A program made the translations under genes and the position numbers. Positions 52,902 to 57,299 of a stretch of DNA of 57,299 bases are shown here, one piece after another. The notes beneath the pieces were generated by a model. It searched no databases. It saw only the letters and a program-made list of their open reading frames with translations, and was not told the DNA's origin. The stretch's first letter is position 1. Each line of letters opens with the position of its first letter. The DNA comes from an uncultured Bartonella sp. (GTDB lineage Bacteria > Pseudomonadota > Alphaproteobacteria > Rhizobiales > Rhizobiaceae), in NCBI GenBank assembly GCA_946478235.1, contig CAMLBF010000010.1:1-57299 (forward strand), given 5' to 3'.

Positions 52902-55421
52902 TTATACTGGTCGACGAATGGGCACAGGTGTTTCTAGCATGTTTACAACTTGATCGTAAACAGTATTAACTCCAGGCATCTCTATTGTTAAAGCGAGACC
53001 AAATGCTACCTCTTCATCAATTGTTATACCGCTATCTTCTTGTCGCTGAATGTATATCTCTATTACATTCTTCTCATCGATAACTGCTGCTTTGTCTCCT
53101 TCCCAAGATCTTGATATAACTGTGCCTCTTTTAACTTGATTAGCATCAGGCTGTTTCCCGCTTGCTTTAACACCGAGTTTTATTTTTCCATCTTCTGGTT
53201 CTTGCAATTCAAGCCTAACAGAGCGATACGCTGATCGCTTAACATTTATTGGCGTAAACCAAGCTAGTGTCGCAGCAATACGATGGTCTCTTACCTGTCC
53301 CAGACATGAAGGGATAGGTAAAAGTACTTTTACCCGTTTTTCGCGCCCTATCGTACCTGTTGTCCAAAAAGTTGCACGATCGGCAGCACAAGAAACAGCA
53401 AAATCCTCGTCCACGACACCATAGCCAAGATAGCGCCTAATATTGTCTTTCTGCTGAACATGTTTATATTCACCACTTGGTCCAACTATATCCTTAATAA
53501 AATCACGCGTTTCTTGCGGCCATCTTGCTGAGTGCACAAGAAGAGCTTTTAAAAGAGCTGCACGCTGTTTTTGAGGAATATCTGTAAACTCATTCTGATA
53601 TGCTTCTTCCAAAGCATCGTGGATGCGATGTGCTGTACGGCTAGCCAACGCAGCCGCGACACTTGTTCCCCCAGTCCAACCTACTGCATTTTCTATACCT
53701 GGTTTAGAAGTCGCTACCTTTACTCCTGCATTTTTATTTGCGCTCACAGGATATGCTGCAAAAATAGATCCTTCAGGACGAAGTTCCAAGATTTCTTTTG
53801 AACCCGCCATCAAAATATCTGGTTTTACAGCATTTGCGAAGCCGGGACCCAACGCACTTGTAGGGTTAGACATCGCAATATTATAATACGGATCAATACG
53901 AGGAGGGGTTCTGGATTTTCCATCGCCTCTTTCTTCCTCTTTAATCAAATCACTATTAAGAGCGCCGACAGTCAATCCATTTACTGTCTCTGCTGGAGAT
54001 AATAAACGCCTTTGGCCTTTTAAATTATCAATCGCGGATAATATTGCTTTGCTGCATTTATCTGAACTCAACGCCTTGATATCAGTTGTCCTTTCTAAAA
54101 GAGGTACATCAAACGGCTCCACAATATTACCTGCACTCACCACACACAAGATTCCATATTTAGCTGAAAAATAATCAATCAATCGAGCAAGCGGTGAAAT
54201 CCTCCCATAAAAGCGGTAATTATCTATTCCCAAAGAAAAATTAACAATAAGAATATTCTTACAATAATCGTTTTCATTTGTAATTAACGATGTTAGAGCT
54301 TGATAGACAACATCAACCACTAAACGATCACGAGGAAATTTATCCTCACTGTCAAATACTGGTATATGAACAATTTGCCGAGGCAATGGTAAAGGAGGTT
54401 TATTAGTATTCCTGTCTCCATGTATCATTAAAGAGGCCATTGCAGTGCCATGCACACGTTTATCCACGCTCCTATGCTTTTCCAGATCAAACGGATCATC
54501 CACAATCAAATGACTACTTAACCATGAATGGGCGGAAACAGGCACACCATCTAATAATGCAGCTATTGGTGGCTTCAAATGAGACGATGATGGTATAGAT
54601 ATAGCTACATCACTTTCCTCTACAATATCCGCTGTCACCCGAGCTTGGGGACGAATAAACATCACCTCATCCAGTCCAGCGATGCTTTGATCATCCCATT
54701 CAATAATACTCTTAACTTCTTCTTTCGGAAGCTCAGCCAGTAATGCTTGATATTCAATACATTCAATAATCGCTATTGAATGTATTGATCCCCCCCTTTG
54801 CTTAACAATAGATGATATCTTATCAATTGATTGTTTATTGTCTTTACGAAAGACAAGTTCAATTTCTACAGGTATATTACCTTTTGCATATTCAATATCA
54901 AATATTAAATTTTCAACAGTTGTTCTATCAACACGATCCTTTGACCCCCAAGGACGAAGATCTCGCAAACAGGAAAAAACATTTTGCCAAGCTCCCAATC
55001 CCCACTCTAATTTTTTGTCCTTCTGCCACCGTGACCATAAAGATGTAATTTGACTTAATGCCTTCATGTTTGGCATTAATAAATACATCACAGGCTTATC
55101 ATCACCTTCAGAACTATCAAGCTCTTCCTCGTCAATCAAGGAAAGGCCTTCAACCCTTTTAATCGCATTAGCAAAATTTTTAACTGAAGTAGTTAATTCG
55201 AAAACCATTAAACGCTCTGGAGCTAGCCCTGTCGGGTCACTAAGAAGCTCCAATTCATTTAATAAAGTAAACTTTTCAAATATAGAAGAAAATTTTCTTT
55301 CTTGTACCGCGCGCCCAAATGTTCTTGGTTTTGGTGGGTATCCACCATGCCTTTTAAGTCTGTCAACCACATCAGATGAAAGTGATAATTTAATCAACGG
55401 CCTTGTTGGATCGAGAACCAT
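52902..55421 (-). CDS. ietS: IetS-like subtilisin-family serine protease of an AAA-protease defence pair
   Basis: The 839-residue protein has an N-terminal region of about 270 residues without familiar motifs, then a peptidase S8 domain: Asp291 in AALLDGVPV, His324 in DKRVHGTAMAS, oxyanion Asn432 in VSAGN and nucleophile Ser587 in GWTGGTSVAAA. A beta-rich C-terminal domain of about 170 residues follows. There is no signal peptide, so it acts in the cytoplasm. It overlaps the end of the AAA ATPase gene by 32 bases. The pair matches IetA/IetS, first described as a plasmid-stability system in Agrobacterium and later listed among anti-phage systems. The AAA partner is expected to restrain or trigger the protease. 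Confidence 0.85.
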   Translation of the reverse strand: MVLDPTRPLIKLSLSSDVVDRLKRHGGYPPKPRTFGRAVQERKFSSIFEKFTLLNELELLSDPTGLAPERLMVFELTTSVKNFANAIKRVEGLSLIDEEELDSSEGDDKPVMYLLMPNMKALSQITSLWSRWQKDKKLEWGLGAWQNVFSCLRDLRPWGSKDRVDRTTVENLIFDIEYAKGNIPVEIELVFRKDNKQSIDKISSIVKQRGGSIHSIAIIECIEYQALLAELPKEEVKSIIEWDDQSIAGLDEVMFIRPQARVTADIVEESDVAISIPSSSHLKPPIAALLDGVPVSAHSWLSSHLIVDDPFDLEKHRSVDKRVHGTAMASLMIHGDRNTNKPPLPLPRQIVHIPVFDSEDKFPRDRLVVDVVYQALTSLITNENDYCKNILIVNFSLGIDNYRFYGRISPLARLIDYFSAKYGILCVVSAGNIVEPFDVPLLERTTDIKALSSDKCSKAILSAIDNLKGQRRLLSPAETVNGLTVGALNSDLIKEEERGDGKSRTPPRIDPYYNIAMSNPTSALGPGFANAVKPDILMAGSKEILELRPEGSIFAAYPVSANKNAGVKVATSKPGIENAVGWTGGTSVAAALASRTAHRIHDALEEAYQNEFTDIPQKQRAALLKALLVHSARWPQETRDFIKDIVGPSGEYKHVQQKDNIRRYLGYGVVDEDFAVSCAADRATFWTTGTIGREKRVKVLLPIPSCLGQVRDHRIAATLAWFTPINVKRSAYRSVRLELQEPEDGKIKLGVKASGKQPDANQVKRGTVISRSWEGDKAAVIDEKNVIEIYIQRQEDSGITIDEEVAFGLALTIEMPGVNTVYDQVVNMLETPVPIRRPV

Positions 55422-56400
55422 TAGTATTACTTCCGCTTACCATACTTTTCCAAATATTTAGTTCATTTTGGATAGCATAATCAACAGTAATATTACCAAG
55501 AGACAATATTTGCCGACGCCTTACCCCCTGACAAAACTCAAATCCTTCAGCGTAACTTATCTTTCCTAATTCTCTTACAATATCCGCAGTTCTTTTTTTT
55601 GGTTTTTCAGGCCATTCTACAATTATTCTATCAATAAATTTTACAAGTTCTTTTAATGATGGCGCTGGAAAATCTAAACGGAATTGAAAACGGCGCCATA
55701 CAGCCCGGTCTAATAACTCAGCATGATTTGTCGCCGCAATAACGACAACATAACTTGGCAGCTGATCCAATTGCATTAAAAGAAAAGAAACAACGCGCTT
55801 GATTTCACCTGTTTCGTGATCGTCACCGCGTTCTTTCCCAATAGAATCAAACTCGTCGAAGAAAAGCACACAAGGCCGCGTACGGACATAATCAAAAAGG
55901 TTACGTAATCTTGTATTCGTTTCCCCAAGATAACTTCCTATCAATGCATCGTAGCGTACAATATAAAACGGTAACGCTAAACCTTCCGCTATTGCTTCAG
56001 CAAAAGATGTCTTACCGTTACCTGGGGGGCCAGCAAGCAGCATACGATGACGAGGTTCTATACCATGGGATCGTAAAATATCTGCCCTCATTTGTTCTTC
56101 GATAATTTGCTGACCAGCATTTTGCACAGGCAAATGCAACGCTAGATCATTTATAGATATCTGTGGCTCTTTTTCGAGAATAGCGTCCTGATATTTAGTT
56201 TGACCGACGTTACGAATAGACATTTCTGACTGGGACGTAATGGTAACCGAAGAAAGAACACGGGTAATTCGATCTGCAAGAATATGATGATTTTTCGCAC
56301 GTTCTTCAGCGACAATGGCTTCTGTCGTTCTTTTCAGTACCTCTTTATTTCCTGTAGCGCCCGCACGAACCAACGCTATCAAAAGATCACTTCGAGCCAT
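55390..56400 (-). CDS. ietA: IetA-like AAA ATPase, partner of IetS
   Basis: The 336-residue AAA ATPase has an N-terminal helical region (1-80), Walker A AGPPGNGKTSFAEA (124-131 core), Walker B VLFFDEFDSIG (178-188), sensor 1 in IAATNHAELL (Asn225) and arginine fingers in WRRFQFRLDFP (Arg236-Arg237). The AAA core resembles the FtsH/katanin class. It is the first gene of the two-gene unit, and the downstream ietS start lies inside its 3' end, so the two proteins are made together. It probably acts as the sensor or the control partner for the IetS protease. Confidence 0.85.
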   Translation of the reverse strand: MARSDLLIALVRAGATGNKEVLKRTTEAIVAEERAKNHHILADRITRVLSSVTITSQSEMSIRNVGQTKYQDAILEKEPQISINDLALHLPVQNAGQQIIEEQMRADILRSHGIEPRHRMLLAGPPGNGKTSFAEAIAEGLALPFYIVRYDALIGSYLGETNTRLRNLFDYVRTRPCVLFFDEFDSIGKERGDDHETGEIKRVVSFLLMQLDQLPSYVVVIAATNHAELLDRAVWRRFQFRLDFPAPSLKELVKFIDRIIVEWPEKPKKRTADIVRELGKISYAEGFEFCQGVRRRQILSLGNITVDYAIQNELNIWKSMVSGSNTNGSRSNKAVD

Positions 56401-57299
56401 TTCGTCTCATTCCACAAATCATAAACGCATTACTATGGAAATAAGTTAACACACATATACGTTAAAATTTAATTTACTAGGATTTCTATGGAAATTAACA
56501 TCTCAACCATAAGTCCCTGTTCACCAGCATTTTATAAATTGCGTCAATTAAAGTACCTAATAATATATGATTAATATTTTAATTGTGCCAAATATCAAGT
56601 TTTTCGCATTCTTTATTAGTAATTGATCTTTCTTGCCACATTTCATAAAAAAAATTATTTTTAATAACTAAATCAATTTCATCAAGCTTTACCGATGTTC
56701 ATTTTATAATTCATTGTTATATGCCACATGCAAGATTTTCTTGCCGCCCTTTTATTATTAAGATTTACTTCACTGAGGCTTTTCTCGTAAAGCTGAGGCC
56801 ATTTTGATATTGCACGATCCATTGAACACGCAGATATACAATAAGTCGTCTAAGTATTTTATTACCCGCAGAAGTTATTTTTGCTCAATGACAGACACGC
56901 AAACAACACATTTAATGCCGACAATTCATGGTGAGCAGCAATATTTACAAGTATATGACCGCCGTTACATTAGGTTGCAACTGGGCATATAAGCCAAGCG
57001 TTTTCAATTACGGTTAATGCCTGCTTCACCAACCAATTATATTATTTACAGTGTTTTGAATCGATACGATCGTCACAACCTCTCATGGATCGGGCAATTG
57101 TACTGATAAGCCAATTATTTACATGGAATGGGTTACGCAGATTTTCCATCAAGAACAATAGTGATCCAACTACCCTTGTTCATGTGATAAACCGGCAATA
57201 AACTACTTTTCAAAATCACTGTTCTTCTGCTTAATCATGTAGCTTGCAATCTTCTAACAGATTGCAGCTTAAAAACCGTGTCATCTTTTGTCAGGAACC
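56401..57299. other. AT-rich spacer at the right edge, with a decayed gene end
   Basis: About 900 bases without an intact gene. A minus-strand frame of 39 codons ends at a TAA (56579-56581) and reads like a protein C-terminus (DLVIKNNFFYEMWQERS, then ITNKECEKLDIWHN); it is blocked by a TGA at 56699 and lacks a start, so it is probably a remnant. A plus-strand frame at 56804-56992 has no ribosome site and no recognisable text. The promoter of ietA is expected just right of 56400. Confidence 0.45.

Noticed and set aside
56804..56992. Plus-strand 62-residue frame at the right edge
   Set aside because: No Shine-Dalgarno, odd composition and no recognisable motif.

Overview
The window looks like a chromosomal stretch of a moderately AT-rich alphaproteobacterium, probably order Hyphomicrobiales (Rhizobiales) and perhaps near the Bartonella/Brucella side. 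The basis is gene content, read by eye: a cobalamin-riboswitch cbtBA pair, a Gsi-type glutathione importer with fused double ATPase, a fused PxpBC protein, an OprC-like copper receptor, a membrane gluconate-type dehydrogenase and an IetAS pair. No rRNA, convincing tRNA, CRISPR array or intact insertion sequence was seen, so the placement is an inference.

Layout. 0-4 kb: the tail of an Ala-Gly repeat protein, a butanediol dehydrogenase-like SDR, a degenerate histidine phosphatase divergent from riboswitch-cbtB-cbtA (cobalt uptake), and D-aminopeptidase dppA. 4.3-5.6 kb: a small secreted protein and a hairpin-rich, phage-like patch. 5.6-15.6 kb (minus strand): a peptide/glutathione block, read in transcription order as a P1-family aminopeptidase, an unassigned ORF coupled to gsiA, two gsiB paralogues, gsiC, gsiD and isoaspartyl peptidase iaaA. 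15.7-22.4 kb: a DeoR regulator divergent from a GlpA-like FAD oxidase, a second FAD oxidoreductase, an FGGY kinase and an APC permease. 22.8-27.9 kb: pxpA, fused pxpBC and a biotin carboxylase with its own biotinyl domain, divergent from a GntR regulator. 28-30 kb: LysR and SDR genes.

30.3-34.4 kb is a metal segment: a His/Cys-rich small secreted protein, a copper TonB receptor and a siderophore-interacting flavoreductase. 34.8-38.6 kb is an acyl-CoA dehydrogenase-like protein with a complete nitrate/sulfonate-type ABC importer. 38.8-42.7 kb (minus) is a three-subunit FAD/cytochrome c dehydrogenase. From 43 kb on the character changes to an AT-rich accessory island: a ClbS/DfsB-like protein, a KAP-family NTPase, a large SF1 helicase, a LysR regulator divergent from a three-gene small-molecule operon (alpha-beta barrel, tautomerase-like, metallo-beta-lactamase fold), a decayed quinone-oxidoreductase fragment, and an IetS subtilase/IetA AAA ATPase pair.

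How it works together. Much of the left half feeds on peptides: Gsi imports glutathione-like peptides, IaaA, the P1 peptidase and DppA cleave unusual peptide bonds, and PxpABC returns 5-oxoproline to glutamate. The metal genes cover cobalt, copper and iron. The right end looks like a defence island. A cross-cutting feature is that many intergenic spacers hold a short imperfect tandem array (unit 15-27 bp, two to five copies) with a different unit at nearly every site. One of these, three motifs exactly 20 bp apart upstream of the FAD-oxidase operon, looks like an operator.
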